64,000 nucleotides of DNA from Branchiostoma floridae (Eukaryota; Chordata; Leptocardii; Amphioxiformes; Branchiostomatidae), in NCBI RefSeq assembly GCF_000003815.2, contig NC_049991.1, positions 16,122,971 through 16,186,970 on the forward strand, in the 5' to 3' direction. The position numbers were made by a program, and so were the translations under genes. Positions within the stretch are counted from its first letter, which is position 1. Every line of letters begins with the position of its first letter. This document shows positions 22,977-37,185 of the stretch, piece by piece. The notes below the pieces were generated by a model. It saw nothing but the letters and a program-made list of their open reading frames with translations, made no database searches and had not been told where the DNA came from.

Positions 22977-25720
22977 ATTCCGCAATACAATGTGGTAATC
23001 TTCTTTTCAGAACCTACCAGACGCGCAAGTTTCTGACGGGTATTGGCTCTGATTTTTTGTCAAGATCTGGCACTCGTCCAGAGTATGGTATCAGGACACG
23101 GTTCACATCGGAACACGGTATAAAGTACATGCACATATTGTAATCAGAACCCCGTATATCGTTAAAGATAGAGATGCTCGGTGGGGTCTGCAATGGGTGC
23201 TTAGACTGAGAACTTCTTGTCATTCAAACACTCGTTCAGCTTTGCTGGATTAATCAGAGGAAATGAATCGTATTAGCGATAGCCGAATTTAATGGTTCTA
23301 TCGGGAAATGGTTGGAGCCAATCCATTTCACAGAGTCGTATTCTTGATATCTACTTGCTCTCATTCCGGTATCAATTTTCCAGCATTTTTGTCCTTCTAA
23401 TTGATTGTATTTGCCAGAAATTTACAACGTATCATTGAGTTGTCATTGTTATTCTATACACCAGTCTCACCTGAGGTCTATACAAAACACCCCTGATCCT
23501 TCAATGGGATAGCCCACAACATTCAAGAAAGCCGTCTCTCACGAACTGCCTCTGTCTCTGCTGTAACCTTCCGTCGCGGAAACGTTGCCAAGTTCCTGAG
23601 GCAGCTTTCATGGACCAGTTTCATTTGGATCCTGTGATTTGTTTAACGTCGGTGAGCAACAACAACGATCTGGATATTTTTCTCTGCACAACGGAAAGCC
23701 CCGGCTTGGCGGTTGATCGGACAACAAGACTCAAGCCCAACGTCAAAACTCTCAGCGCTTCTTGCCACCGTATCTCCGTATTGTGACAGCAAAGACTGCC
23801 AGTGCCAGCTTCAATGCATGTTTTGATATACCGGAGAAATGGTACCATGCAGGTAGGTTTCCTCCCTGTTCGCCTGACCTTATTGAGAGCTGTTGGCTCT
23901 CATTGCAGCCATTCTCAACAATAACATGATTGTTGAAGATTTTTCATTTCTGAATCAACCCCAACATAATCCACGCAATCACTCCTTTGAGGAATATTAC
24001 ATTTGAAAAATGTTTGCATTATTGATAAAAAAAGGGCCTTTGTTGTCGCAGTGAGTCAGCCCTGTGAAGTCCAAGGAAAACGCCTGTTGAGCCAGTATGC
24101 ACGCCTCCAGCTACCGCTTGTTCTAGTTCTATCGAACGGTCGATGTTTCGTTTGTATTTTCGTGAATAAGTCATTGCATGCTCAGCACATTATTCTTACC
24201 GCTGTGGTATCCATGATTCCCAAACCGATACCTGAGTGGGGCTTGCTGAGTTAAGCAGTGCAAAATGCAACAGAATCTCTAACGTGGATGTTAGAGTAAT
24301 GTCGGGGCCTACACTACACAAGTTAGGTCCCAGACGCCCTTAGGTCCTTTCAGGATTTCCTTAGGGGCAGACAGACTTTCCTTACCGGTCTCGAGGTCCC
24401 AGGTCCACCGAGGATCTGGCCCGTGTAGGCCCTAGGAGTGCTTCGGTGTCCACGGCACAGACTCCAAACGCAGTCGATGGACAATACATGCATCCCAAGT
24501 GTTGTGCCGATGTTTAACAATTCATCGATATCCAGCTATCACGATATCACAGGAATAGGGTCATCTGAGGTATTGGCTTATCAACATGATTATACGGATG
24601 GAAATGGAAAGAATTAGCCGTATAAAGACGTTGCTAGTACCACATGAATGATAAATGTTCCCCGCAAGCAGAAGCAGGAGCTCGATCATGGCTTCCGATG
24701 TAATGTACTGTGTGTTTGGGAAGTGCAAAGCCCGAGAGTATTGGCGCTATGAATTACAATTTTAGGGTATTCGGAGCAATCTTAACGGGTAATTATCGAT
24801 CTCCAGAACGAGACTACCAAATTCCCGGGAAGAAGACCTACATGTAGGACATGCAACTAACCAATCACAGCTTCCTTGTTCAAACACGCGTCTCTGGACA
24901 CGATCGCGAGCTAGCTGGAAAACCACTCAATGTCCTTTACTTTAGCTGTCTCATGAAGTTTATTCGCCTTCGGGGACTGCCTGCTTTGTCACGTTTGAAC
25001 GCCATCTGCAATTTAGCTATTCGGGTGCATTTATGGAACAATCATTCAGTCCTTCTCCCCTGCAGCCAGCTTATCAAAGTTTCACAGCGTAGGTAACGAC
25101 ATAGCAAAATCGATAAAGGTTCAGGCACAATATAATACCGTGTCTCTGCCTACAAATGTGTCGTAAAAACAAACACACAGATTGAATATAGCAAACAGCA
25201 CGAACCTAACATTCCCTGTCAGTATAACTATTCTTCACCAAAGATATATAGATTTGTTATGAGAACATCCTGTTGAAAGAGATGTCGGAAGGTCTCATCG
25301 TAAAAACGAAAGTGGGTCAGGGCGGATTTTCTTTACGATGAGTTCTATCGGGAGGAAACCCTGTTTTATGATCTCATTTTACAATCAGGGCATCTGGACC
25401 AAGACCAACAACTCACATTTCATTGTTTAATCACATTTCTCTTATCGATCACATTGACCTCATTTTTGCACGGTGTAGGTTGTTATCCATATATGGGGTC
25501 ATGCGTAACTACGATCTTTATGCTTAGTGATGGAATAGTAGTGTTAACTGCGGGGTTGGGGCGAGTTGATCATTTTTTTGGGGGTATTTATTGTGTTTGT
25601 AGGAATTCCGTATAGGTGAAGGTTTATTTTCAAGGGTAAATGATGATAAAAGATACATACAGACTTACAGACATACATATTTCAGGTTATAGGAAACTTT
25701 TTTTTAGGTTAAAAGAAACA
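22977..25720. other. Intergenic sequence, no supported gene
   Basis: No recognisable exon. A possible small inverted-repeat element spans about 24,301-24,433, with ends GGGCCTACAC and GTGTAGGCCC and internal AGGTCC motifs. The remaining short frames have no family features. Confidence 0.45.
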
Positions 25721-25849
25721 CAGATTAGCATAAGTAGTAAAAGCAGTCTTGACTGCTGGATATAAGCATATATGTACAATGTATGCTTAAATCCAGCAGT
25801 CAAGACTGATTTTACTACGATCTAACATCCTGGATGACTAATCTGCACA
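25721..25849. mobile_element. Foldback MITE-like palindrome
   Basis: Arms of about 37 bases, 25,734-25,770 (GTAGTAAAAGCAGTCTTGAC...) and 25,782-25,818 (...GTCAAGACTGATTTTACTAC), with few mismatches and an 11-base loop. A weaker outer pairing (CAGATTAG / CTAATCTG) extends the structure. No coding sequence. Confidence 0.7.
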
Positions 25850-27133
25850 AACGTATACATTATCATAGCATAATGCATTTATACAACTTTACATGAAAAT
25901 GAATGATGGATTTCTTTAAAAGTTAGATTTTTACAATGACTATACCATTGGAATGATGACGGCGATACATAGAATCTTTGCTTTTATAATTAGAATCTTT
26001 GAAAGGAGACCTTTTCATCTCTATCAGGTGTTTTTATCTGTTTAGGTGTTCACGCAGCTGCTATAACGTGCTTTGGTTGACTGTAGTGTTCCGCACCAAG
26101 TCCATATAGTCAATGCATATGATCTCTAGTGTAAACAGCAGTCCCCAGATGGTCCATTACCACTAATGGAAAAGATTACTCATGTCAACGCAGGAGCGAC
26201 AGTCTTTGCTTACCTCTACTTGGCATATGTCAGGCTTTCACTAGGTAACTCCCATTGGGTTTCCCGTCTACGGAGGAAGTAGGTTGGAGTTTTCTCTTTA
26301 GATGGACTCATTGCTTGTTGAGGTAGGAAAACGGGCGAATCCTACCTTAGAGTGGAAATATCGGCTGCATTTCTATGAATAGGCATTGGGATATTGATGG
26401 AGACCGTCTGCAACAGATTTTAAATTGGCGGCCACCGGAAATTGTCTCAATCTACCTTATCCTTTAATTTATACCATACCAAGCGATGAATAAGTATGAA
26501 TTTCTATATTACACAAAAGCGAAATCCTACTTTATGAACATTGTGAGAAATGTGGTAAAGATGAAAGGCAGCTGGTATCTAGCGAAGTAGAAGCAAATGT
26601 GAAAGATCGAGAGGTTTGAAAGCATTCAACTTTTCCATATTCACCATCATTTCTTTAAAACCGAAGGCCACCTATTAGGCGTTGCGATGAACGGTTTGGT
26701 GATCAGTTGATGTAATTCAGAGACGGATACACATTTATTTGTTCACGCTATGAACGTCTTAGCACCACCCATAATGGACTACAGGTGAAGTTTGTTAAGT
26801 AAAAATTTATTGTGCAGAGCGGACGAAGTTGCCTTTTGCATGTCACCCACCTGTACGGTAACTTGACATCTTTAACTGACGTAGTTAAGATTAATGACTC
26901 ATTTAAAGACAAGGAAACTGATCAACTAGCTTCGGTTAGTAGTAGCAGCAATGGTAAAGTAGTAGTAGAAGTCACAACTCATGCACGTTAAAAACACTAC
27001 ACTTAAAAGTATGGTCCTTCGGTGTGAATGGGTGAGAACTATTCTAAGCAGGCTTCGCAACCCCTTATCCTCCTATTGGGTAAGTTATATATATCACTAG
27101 AAAGGCCGACATTTGCTTGAGAGCAAATACAGC
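25850..27133. other. Intergenic sequence, nothing recognised
   Basis: No exon, repeat array or known motif was seen. Base composition is AT-rich like its neighbours. Confidence 0.4.
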
Positions 27134-27189
27134 ATATTTCAGCCATCTCCCTCCCCATGCAACAATAGGCTATTTCAAAATCACCCATT

Positions 27190-27900
27190 TGAAAAATCAC
27201 TTTTACTAATGACGGTTTAACCCAAAAATGAGTCTTACAAAATTCCCCCGTTCAAGAATGGACTCCAGTGCACCCTATGTGAATTTGCACAATAGACCAG
27301 TCCAGAAATACTCCCACTGAAACCTTGGCCTTTTGAATAAGAAACCAAATCCAAAATTGAATTTAGCAAAAAAGGTCCCAGTGCATAAAAAGGTATAATA
27401 GACCAGTCTAAAAACACTTCCACTAAAATTGAATTTTGAATCATCACCCGTTCAAAACTGAATTTGAAAAAATCCCCCTTCCGTGTGCAAAAAATGGACT
27501 CTTCCATGTAAAGTAGAGCAGTCCAAAAATACATCCGCTAAAATAGGACTTTGACATAATCACTGAAGTCCAAAAAATGGATTTAAAAAAAAGCCCCCTC
27601 TATGCAAGAATGGACTCTTCCAGAACACCCATGTAAAATTGCAAATTAGACCAGTCCAAAAATAACCCTACTGAAAGACTTTGAAAAACTAGAAGTCACC
27701 AAAGTCCAAAATATGAATTTTGAAAAATCCCCCCTCCGTGCGAGAATAGACTCTTCCAGCACACATTCTGTAAAATTGCAAAATAGACCTGTCCAAAAAT
27801 GCATCCACTGAAAGACTTCACCAGTCCAATGATGAATTTAAAAAAAAAAAAAAACGAACCCCTCCGTGTAAGAATGGACTCTTCCAGATAACACCGGGCT
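27190..27900. repeat. Tandem repeat array 1, unit ~118-138 bp
   Basis: Repeating landmarks are AGAATGGACTCTTCCAG, ATAGACCAGTCCAAAAATAC and AAAAATCCCCCCTCCGTG. The GGACTC landmark falls at about 27,257, 27,490, 27,609, 27,747 and 27,871, with one degenerate unit between the first two. Units are diverged. Confidence 0.7.
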
Positions 27901-28049
27901 CGCTGATTGGCTGCCACCCCCCCTCTTTAGGATATAGATTCAGGCTAAGTGATTGGTTACCTATCTAATTAGATTAAATAGACATATATGCCAGTAGGTC
28001 CAATCTGCAGCTGGGGGTCAACGACCTTAAGGTCATTGACCCCTCTGGC

Positions 28050-28680
28050 TATTGGAAAATGACAAAAAAATCCCCAAATATATCATTTTGACGTAGTCTA
28101 TGACAAAAATTATACATGTGTCATTTGAATAAATATCTAGTGCACCCTTTTACCAAAATTTAGGTCATTTGGTTTTAAAACCAGAGCACAATAGCCAAAA
28201 GTGTACTTTTTGGTCATAAAATGGCCAAATAATCGCAAAATTGAGCATTTTATTGTACCGTATGCCTCAAGTGTTATTGACTCCATGTGCGCATATGTCT
28301 AGGGCACTCCTATACTAAATTTCAGGTCATCCGGTTCTAAAACCAAGGTACAGGAGCCAAAAGTGTCCTTTTTTGGTAAAAAAATGACCAAAAAATCGCA
28401 AAAATAAGTATTTCGTTATACTGTACACCAAAACTGATATTGAATCTATATGGGGGACTTATCAAGGCACATCTGTACCAAATTTCAGCTCATTCGGTTA
28501 TAATACCAGGGTACAGGGGGCCCAAATATACAGTTTTGGTCTTAAGATGACCAAAAAACCTTAATAAAATCATTTAAGAGACAGATATGGAAAAAATTAA
28601 AAAAACATCCGAGGGTATTGGCCTACTCTACCCTTGTGCCAAATTTCAAGTCATTCGGTTGAGGAACAAGGGAGATACCG
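28050..28680. repeat. Tandem repeat array 2, unit ~160 bp
   Basis: The landmark AAATTTCAGGTCATTCGGTT recurs in variant form at about 28,157, 28,317, 28,480 and 28,639, a spacing of 159-163 bases. Each unit also carries a GACCAAAAAATCGCAAAA-like segment. Four diverged units. Confidence 0.7.
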
Positions 28681-28775
28681 TGTTCTGAAGATTTGACAGG
28701 AGAAAGAAAGAAAGAAAGAAAGAAACATTACGAATACAATATATTTCACCATACCTATGGTATGGCTGAAATATA

Positions 28776-31700
28776 ATAAGTCAATTTGCGACATTGAGAG
28801 AGGGGATGCTGTCGGGTCTTGTTACGTGGTGACTATTTAGTAAGTGAACCACCTTATCATCATTAAAAGATGGTAACACCAGGCTCGACGACGATTCGAT
28901 TAAAACGAAGACAAAACGCCTGCCACCGTTTCAAATGAAGATGCAAGCCATGTCACCATTAAGACAGATTTCTGTACACATCTCAGTATCACCTCTATTT
29001 CTTTTAAATCGATTTCTAGCCATCACCCATATATAAGAATGAGTGTTGTGAATGTCGTTTAGACCCTGAGGCAGTTGTACAATGGCACAGGGACAAAGTC
29101 AGTCCAGTAGAGTGGAAAACGCCCCAGATGTTCACCTACAGAATCATCAAGACAGACGACTATCGCTGGTCCCAGTGGGTCATCACCCTCCATAGGACAC
29201 GGGTGAAACGTTCCACATTTCCGTGTAGCCAATCTGCGTGTTTGCCCGTGTGTTCCGACCGTAAATCCCCCTGCTGTATCGGTCCGTCAGAGCCAGCTGC
29301 GCACGGTCCGACTCGTGTTAAGGGCTTGATGCTGGAGAGCTTTAGCGATTTGTGTACGTAGCCGTCTTACAACAGCCGCCGACTCAGCTTCCTGTATTGG
29401 CAAACAGCTTCCTGATGGCCGAGATAACAGAGCGTCTCGATTGAAGCACTCACCGGAGCTTTGTATGGATTTGTCTGTCCTTTCTGTAACGTAGACTCGC
29501 CAACTTCCGGAAGAATGGGTACTTTTCCTGCCTAGATAGTCTCACTGTCTCGTGGCTGTCTTGTTCACTTCTCGTCAAATTCGGACGCCTTCAGTGTTTA
29601 CCTAGGCGGGGGAGATTTTCTCCTCCGTCGGTGGCAGATACAAGTTTGTGTGGGAGTGATGTAGTGATCGTACAAGTGCCGGGTGAGTAACACAGCACTA
29701 AATATGTTGATATGTGAAGCGTCCACATCTCTTGGCTTTTGCTTTTGTTTACTTAACTTCGCGGAGCGCTTCCCAACCAGAAGGTTCTGTGCAGATATGC
29801 TGGTGAGTTGAGAGGGTTGTGTTCCTTGGCTGCCTGGGGTAGTCGGTTGGTATTCAGTTTTTTTGTCGATGAGATACAGTTCAGTTCAGTTCAGTTTGTC
29901 CTACTCTCAACGCAGAAGTCTGTTGGGAAGACAGTGACTCATTTTCCCCAGTTTTCTTTCCACACGGTAGAGAGAAAATGAGCATATGAGAAAGATTTCA
30001 CAAAAATCTTCCCAATCAGCGTCTGCTTAGAGACTGGCTGTGTATTAGAAGCATGTCGAGTGGCGTATATCGTACTTTAGTGGCGACTACTGGGGACCCT
30101 TAGGATCTTTAGTTTACAGCTATAACTAAGATTTACTTGCAGCATCGCAGAAATCGAGACAAAACGTGCCATTTTCCTAGTAGCTGGGTGTTTCCTCAAC
30201 TGAATGATTCATTCTGCACTGCGGTAATATGTCCTCTGCGGACAGCCTGTCAGGGTGAGTTTACTTGATTAGACAGGCAATAACATTTGCAGACACGCAC
30301 CGTGGACTGTTTATGAACTGTGAAAGATTGGAACCAATCCAATACCTCATCGGGACGACTCGTTCCGAGCGGTACCTCGGGCCATCCATATGAAGTTATG
30401 GACCTATCATGAGCAGTACTACATCAAATTCTAATCTGCAAATCATCCAGTGGGTATCAGAAACAATTAGATTTTCCCACGACCCGGTGGCTTTGAGCGG
30501 ATTGAAAGGGATGCATCATATACGGGGAACTGTGATATTTATACCCCACCGCCATTAGATGCCGTCTGCCACACATTTGTGACTTGAACACCAAGTTGGA
30601 AAGAGTTTCAAAAGTTGTAATGCCACTATATAGCAAGGAAACACAGACTTTGCCACCTTTTGGTGACAAACTCTTGTTAACAGAGTTTAAGCAAGATTCT
30701 CTGTCAGGAGTAAATGGGTTTTCATTCTCTGAAGCACAAGTCAGAAACAGTGGTTGTAGCATGGGTTCCTTCATAGCTAGCTTTCCAAGGGTACAATACA
30801 TAGCGAAGAGTATCAAAGTCGAAAACAAGGAAGGTACTCAAGGAAGATCGTTCTAAGATTTTGTTGTTTCATTAAGAGCAAGCTTGCAAGGTTATGTCGA
30901 AAGTTTGCCATGAATTATTCAGCAGCGTGGGAGAATTAACGTCAAGGGTGTTACACGTAAAAGGGCCATAAACCCCGCAATATCACCGTCCTAAGTAAAC
31001 ATCATTGCAAAAATCGATATTGGACAGACAGTACTAGTGTGACATCGAAGCTATTTTCTGCATAAAACTGCTACTTTTTGTACAGTTAACCATAGCAACA
31101 CATCTTTGAATTGTTTTGAGAAACGCTAGGAATGGAACTTGGCATGGTGCCGAGATAGTCTAAAACAGAACTGGGAATTTATCGCTCGTTGTATCAGTGA
31201 TATGCGACTGTAGTTGTTCAGCATTGGCGTCTCGCTACCGTTTGGCATATTTTAGGACCGATTTGGGAAGTGTTAAACAAGTTATTAACGGCGTAATTTT
31301 CCTAGATGCCATAGCGCAATCGCTTAACGTTCCTTCTGACACGCCAATCAAAAGGTCGTTGAACTAAAGGCTAAACGGACAGAGTGTTTCTACGCTCACA
31401 CATGCGCTGTCCGTGGTGCTGAATGCCCGACTATTGGGAACGGGTCAGAAATGAGTGGAAAGCACGACGGACTGAATTACATGCAAGCAGTTTTCAACGT
31501 AAACGTATATATATGTTTGAATTTGTCTATTCAGACGGTCTTATCTACAAGTAAAGCTGTTTGTTTCGAGTTTTTCCCGACCAGATGACCGCTGCGATGA
31601 TGCCAACCGACCCTTGCACCTAGACGGCATCATCTTCTCAGGGGAAATCAGCAAACATTGTGGCGCTAACTCAGCTGGTATAAAACTTCGTCTGGGAAAG

Positions 31701-34700
31701 TCGTCCCACGTTTGCCGTTGGGTGGCCTTCTGACAAATGGCACCAATTTTGCTCCGCGAATTGCTTTGAAAAAGATCTGGGAAGATAGACAGCGTCTCTG
31801 ACAAGGCCGCAACTTGAAGAATGGGCAGGGTACATCCAGCATCATTGTATGCCGGGAACATAATGACATTCCACGTTATTGAAGAATGTAAGTATACCCA
31901 GTCGCTGATCTATAGCGCTTTTTTGTTGTACTTCACTTAGCTCTGGAAATTCTTTATACATGTATACGTACCCGCATGGGAATATAGGCTTTTATGTGCC
32001 CATATCTCTTGATCTTAGGCAACGTGTATGAACTTCTAATATGGAGGATAAACGTAGTGGAAGACGACTACTTCGTTTTACTTCTGAATTCCTGCACGGG
32101 AATAAAGTCTCCAGGCCCGACGAAAGTGTGTTTTTATCAGGCAGTGGTAATGCGTTTTTCATTCAGGTCCTCTTTTATTCCAAAGAAGATGTAATAACGA
32201 GATATAAACTGCGTGAGCATTATGACTGCGTGAGCATTATAAAACTTGCATTATCGTAAAGAGAAAGCACGAAGAGGGTCCTTTGTTCCTGTATTATTCA
32301 TCCACTAAATCTAGCTGTTGGAAAGTAATTAAGGAAAACAGGAAAAGAACTACTGTATATAAGATAAATCTTTAAGGGGCCTGCCGCCTTATACTTTGTG
32401 ACTGACAGCAGATTCAATGCAAAGGTACTTTAGGAACTTTTGTAGAAGCCGTTGACTTATTCGGAGTCGAGAGCAAAGAATTAAAGATTGACGCTACTTT
32501 GTTTACAGTAAAGAGCATTCGGAAAACGATTTGGGATACTTTCAGCCTTAGCGCGCTAACGGCGAAATAGGGACAGAAATAACAGAGCCATAAATGTATT
32601 CACACGGCCTGTGACATTTAAAGGGTCTATTATTGGCCAGAATACATCGCCTTCCCTGTCTATTGTCGCCATATAATCGATGAACTGCGCGATGCTTCAG
32701 TAGTTTTCGCAACAACACACGCCACCCGGTAGGGTGAGGTCACGACAACCGGTCCTCACGAAGGCGTGTCCGCGCATTAACGATCGCAGCACTGTTTGAT
32801 CAGCGCGAGGGGAAAACTTCAGGCTCAGTTCAGCACTGTGTGAGGTGACTCAAAATAAGACGTAAGTCTGTACAGGTAATGTTGTAAATGTTGTAAAGCT
32901 GCAAATCTTCTTTCTAAATGTCTACAATGATGGCCTGTTGCAGTCATAATTACCCTCCATTAAGATATAAGAAATGTATGATGGAATAGAATTATACACA
33001 GTATACCGCCATTTCCCTGCTAACGTAGCCTAAAATATTGCAGGATATTTCGACAACTGTAACATCTAGATCCCCAGGGTTATCTAAAACTTCTCCAGCC
33101 TCCATTTGTCCCCAATCAATACTCAGTAAGAGCCCGTTTGTTGATCATATCTCTCTGACTTCCGCCTCTGCTCACGGTTATCGGCGATGTATGAAGCTTT
33201 AATTGAAGTATTATCCGCTTCGCTGGCTTCAGATGCGCTGAAGTGGAGATTCTCCAGTGCGCTGTGGGGGTGATGGGAAGGGTAATGTGTAATAGTTGCA
33301 GAAATATATATTCCATGTGTGATTAGATTTATGGATACTCTCCCATCAGATATACTCATCTAGTTTTCTACATCATTACAGTCAAAAGTTTATCGAAATA
33401 GTTAAAGAAAGTGGGACGGTACAGGCAAAATACAAATAACTTGCTGTTCTTTATCTTAATACCTTTATTTGATCGTTATATTCAACATATCCATATCTTA
33501 ATTGGTATCTTAATTAATCAGGATGCCTATGTGAATACTAACCAACTACCCAACCAATCAGTCAGTTAGCCAGCCAGCCCAACACGAAACAAACATTATA
33601 ACCCAATTAAATGGACAAAAATTGAATTAACATGGGCCTCTTTATTCAGTTACAAATCACAGTATCAGAAGAAAGGAAAATGCTTCAGGTCTTTGCAAAC
33701 ATAATTACGATGACACGTTCAAAATTATGTATATTTGGCTCATAAGTGCAACACAGAAGATTTAAACGCCTCTACCGGGAAGGTACGTTATGGGAGAACA
33801 AGAAAGGCTATTAACTGTGTCCAGCAATACTTCTGCATACGTACACGCAATATATTCTTCTCTGCCTTTTTGAAAATTATAGCGGTCCGCTGCTTTTCAG
33901 CTCCTAGCAGCGCGCAAAAGTGTTCCTAATGTGATTAGAGGCTTGATTGGTTGAATACATCAGATATATGGGAAAGTGGCGTTCAATTAAGGCCTCCCTG
34001 CCAACTCAGCCCTCTCTCCTGTTAGTACTCGCACGTTTATTCCTGTCTGGAGAACATCCTATCCCTGTAGACCGAGGTTTAAGGATCAACAGCAGCGCAA
34101 TATCCCACGGAAGCGGTTGGCCTCCGCCCCGTGACAAAGGGTTAGTGGTGGTGTCGTATTGAGCCTTCCAATATGCTTTGTGAGATTAGAGACTTAGCGA
34201 AGAAGTCGGTGCTTGTGGACAGCCAAGTCCCATGCCGTCGTTAAGTCTAAAATTGTCAATAAGGACTCACGGCAATTACGACGTGCTTTAAGTCTGTAAA
34301 GACGCTCGTGATCGATAGAGATTAGGTACTCTCGGAGACACGAAGTATACTGCTTGGATACTTGACTTGGTACGTATGGGTATGGGTCGTGTAAGTACCG
34401 GTGGTATAACAACATCATTACTTTACTAGATACTACTTTGCAGCCTTTGGTGTCAAGATGTTTGCATCTTTTTTGAAGCTGATCAAAATCAGATGGATTG
34501 AAAACTTTTATACGTCTATATCATGTCAACGTCAATGTCAGCGTTTGTAACAATCGTTGTGCAAACGTAGGACGCATGTTGCCCACAACAGCTGTTCACA
34601 GACATCGGATCTTTCTCCCCCCAAAGGCCTATAGCAACCTTCTGGACCGGGCAACTTTTCCACAAGACAAATGATCTGTCAGTCCGTAAAAACTCATTCC

Positions 34701-37122
34701 GCGAAAGCCATAATTCTTGACATTGCGCATAATTGGCAAAGTCGGCAGAGGTTGACGGAACCCTCACCTAGGGGGTCATTTCCCTTTCGCCGAAATTAAA
34801 ACATATTAGGACCAACGAAGGGCAGACGAGAAATGAACCATTTACTCCCCAAGGTAGTCATCTGTCATCCCCTTCGGCCTCAAACTGCGCGACCCGCTCT
34901 ACAGATGAGGAAATGTCCAGAATATACAAGGAGACTTGCAAATAGAATCACTCCTGCACACACGGAAGCGTTATAAAGCCTTTCTACTTGATAAAGTATC
35001 TTACTAATTAATCCCTTATCATTAATTAAGTCGGTAGATGATAATCATATGATTGTTGACAGTTGGGGCGTAATTAATGACCCATAACACACTATTAATT
35101 ACACAAGAAAATCAGTGAATTCCCTGGTCTGTTGGACCATAATTGAGTGTACACGCATGTGCAGTAGTCGTGGCAGGGACGTTCGATTATTCCTGTCGAT
35201 TTTCTATGACTCTGACATTTTGGTCGAAACACGAAATAGCCTTTGCAAGTAAATTGCCTATCAAACTGGCAAACGCGACCCTTTGGCGTTCTAGGGACCA
35301 TGTGGCATATTTTGACGTATACCCTGCCGTTAGCGTTGATTCATATACCATTTAGAGGTTATACATGTTGTAAGGTCTGTATTACCGAAGCAGGTGGTTG
35401 GTGCCATTGTCAAAGCCAGCTCGACATAAATTTCTCGTGTCCGATCTATAGGGTATATCCGTGGTTTCCCCTGACTCCGCCAGTCAGGCATTCTAATCAG
35501 TAGGTCTGGACACGGCAATGAGCCGGTAGGGTAGTTCACGGTCAAACTGTAATCTGTCCCAAACGTAACGTTACATGGGCCCATTCATATTTTTGCAGGG
35601 TTAGATGGATTGAATGTTTGTTAATGTGTTATGACCCATCTCCTTTCCGTGACTATGCTCACAAACTTCTTAAACATCCTAAATATCATAGTCATTAAAA
35701 TCATTGATTACTCTTTTAATTTTTATCACTCATCAATTGAGAAGGTCCTGGAAGAAGCCCCTGGGAAGTTGTTAACTTTTTATCAGTGATTTCTTTCCTG
35801 GTACTGTTTGGGATAACTGCGAAATGTAAAACAGGCTCTCGTACAACTGTCGGAAAATCTATTTTACGCTCACGGATATACTATATGTTATAATGTATTT
35901 GTTATATATACTTAATTCCCCATCACTATTTCCCAAGTGTAACAAACCCTTCCGCATTACCATCGGCACGTCCCGAGGATTACTGCGCCCCGCACGCGTG
36001 TATCTGTGCGTTTTGTCCAGGGAACGCGCATGGTCTATTTCATTGAAAACTGGCAAGTGATAATCCCCAACCAATATCTGGAGCGGCTGTAGGATGGTGA
36101 CATAGAATACTTTATGAGGTGAACTAACACTATTTGGTCCTACAGAAATGATTTTTTTATTGAATGTAGGTGGCAAAAGCCTTCTACAAAGAAAGGTGGC
36201 ATTCAAAGACCTATTTAATGATGGACTGGGGATCTGTCTATGTGTCCTTGGCCATCAATCTTCTTATGTGCAAGGTTGCATTTTGTTCCTTGGACACGAT
36301 GTCAACCATTGCCCTTTCAGCAACTGAGATAGATAGATAGCGAACTTGTCAGACCGAAATTTATCACTAATGATTGTGTCCTGGGGACCAGAGTTCAGGA
36401 GGCTAATGCGCCTAACCTGATAATGCGAATTAGTCTGGTCGATCCGTTCCACAATGGCACTTCACGCAGATCGTTTAATCAGCCTCTAGCCAGTCCAGGG
36501 TTGGTTCACCGTGGGTGGAACATACGTTGTTGAACCGTCTTTCTCTCCTGCAGGTTTTGCGAGCTTTCAAGAGACGGCTTGAACTCGTCATACACGGGTG
36601 GGGATGTGACAGGAACGGCCCGGTTGGAGAGGGACCATGGACAGAGGTTATCGGACTGAACCTGTGATCGGTGTAGGTACGTTATTTTGTTGTGATAATA
36701 GGACCTTTCAGTCAATAATGATGCTTGTGTTGCATGTGGTGACTATTAGCAAATATCTGTAGAAATGCTTGTAGAATTAGAAATTAAATCCTATGGTCTG
36801 AGTAATAGACAATTTCTCTGCAATTTGCCGTAATGCATCTCATCTGCACGACTGATTCCGCTGGCAAGATTCCGCTGGCAATGCCCCGGTGCCCTACTGG
36901 ACACTGTCTTTGCTTATGTAACGATTCTGCTCTAGAAGATCTTCTTCAGAAGATAACTTGACTTGGCAGTGTCATGTTATCTCCACAGCTGATGTATTAC
37001 ATACTTAACTCAGGGTAGAGACATCTTAGTTAAAGTACCTTTTTATTTTCGTCTTCGAGGTAAAACTGAATACGCTCGCTTTTCTTGTCTTCTTTCTGTT
37101 ACCTTATTTGTTGCATTTTCAG
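28776..37122. other. Mostly non-coding; possible upstream exons of the orphan gene
   Basis: No protein-coding exon could be supported. Possible 5' untranslated exons for the downstream gene are 29,560-29,684 (CpG-containing, ending at donor ccgg/gtgagt), about 32,720-32,876 (CpG-containing, donor acag/gtaatg) and 36,554-36,676 (acceptor ctcctgcag, donor gtag/gtacgt). These are splice-motif guesses only. A short (CAGTT)n run lies at 29,878-29,897. Confidence 0.3.
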
Positions 37123-37185
37123 AGAACGGCAATTATTCAGCCTGAAGCAAAAGTCAGTGTGGTCAGCTTGAGACAAGAACTGATA

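Larger units (their letters stand above)
27134..28774. mobile_element. Inverted-repeat-bounded element made of two tandem arrays
   Basis: The ends ATATTTCAGCCAT (27,134-27,146) and ATGGCTGAAATAT (28,762-28,774) are exact inverse copies. Inside are array 1 (about 27,190-27,900), array 2 (about 28,050-28,680), an (AAAG)n run at 28,694-28,722 and a terminal hairpin at 28,741-28,775. No open frame of note. It could be a non-autonomous DNA element or Helitron-like relic; the class is not settled. Confidence 0.55.

Noticed and set aside
29128-29361. 77-codon frame with Trp/Arg-rich start
   Set aside because: Cannot be extended by splice sites and shows no recognisable domain; could be a transposon scrap.
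31541-31861. 106-codon minus-strand frame
   Set aside because: No domain, no splice context; random-like composition.
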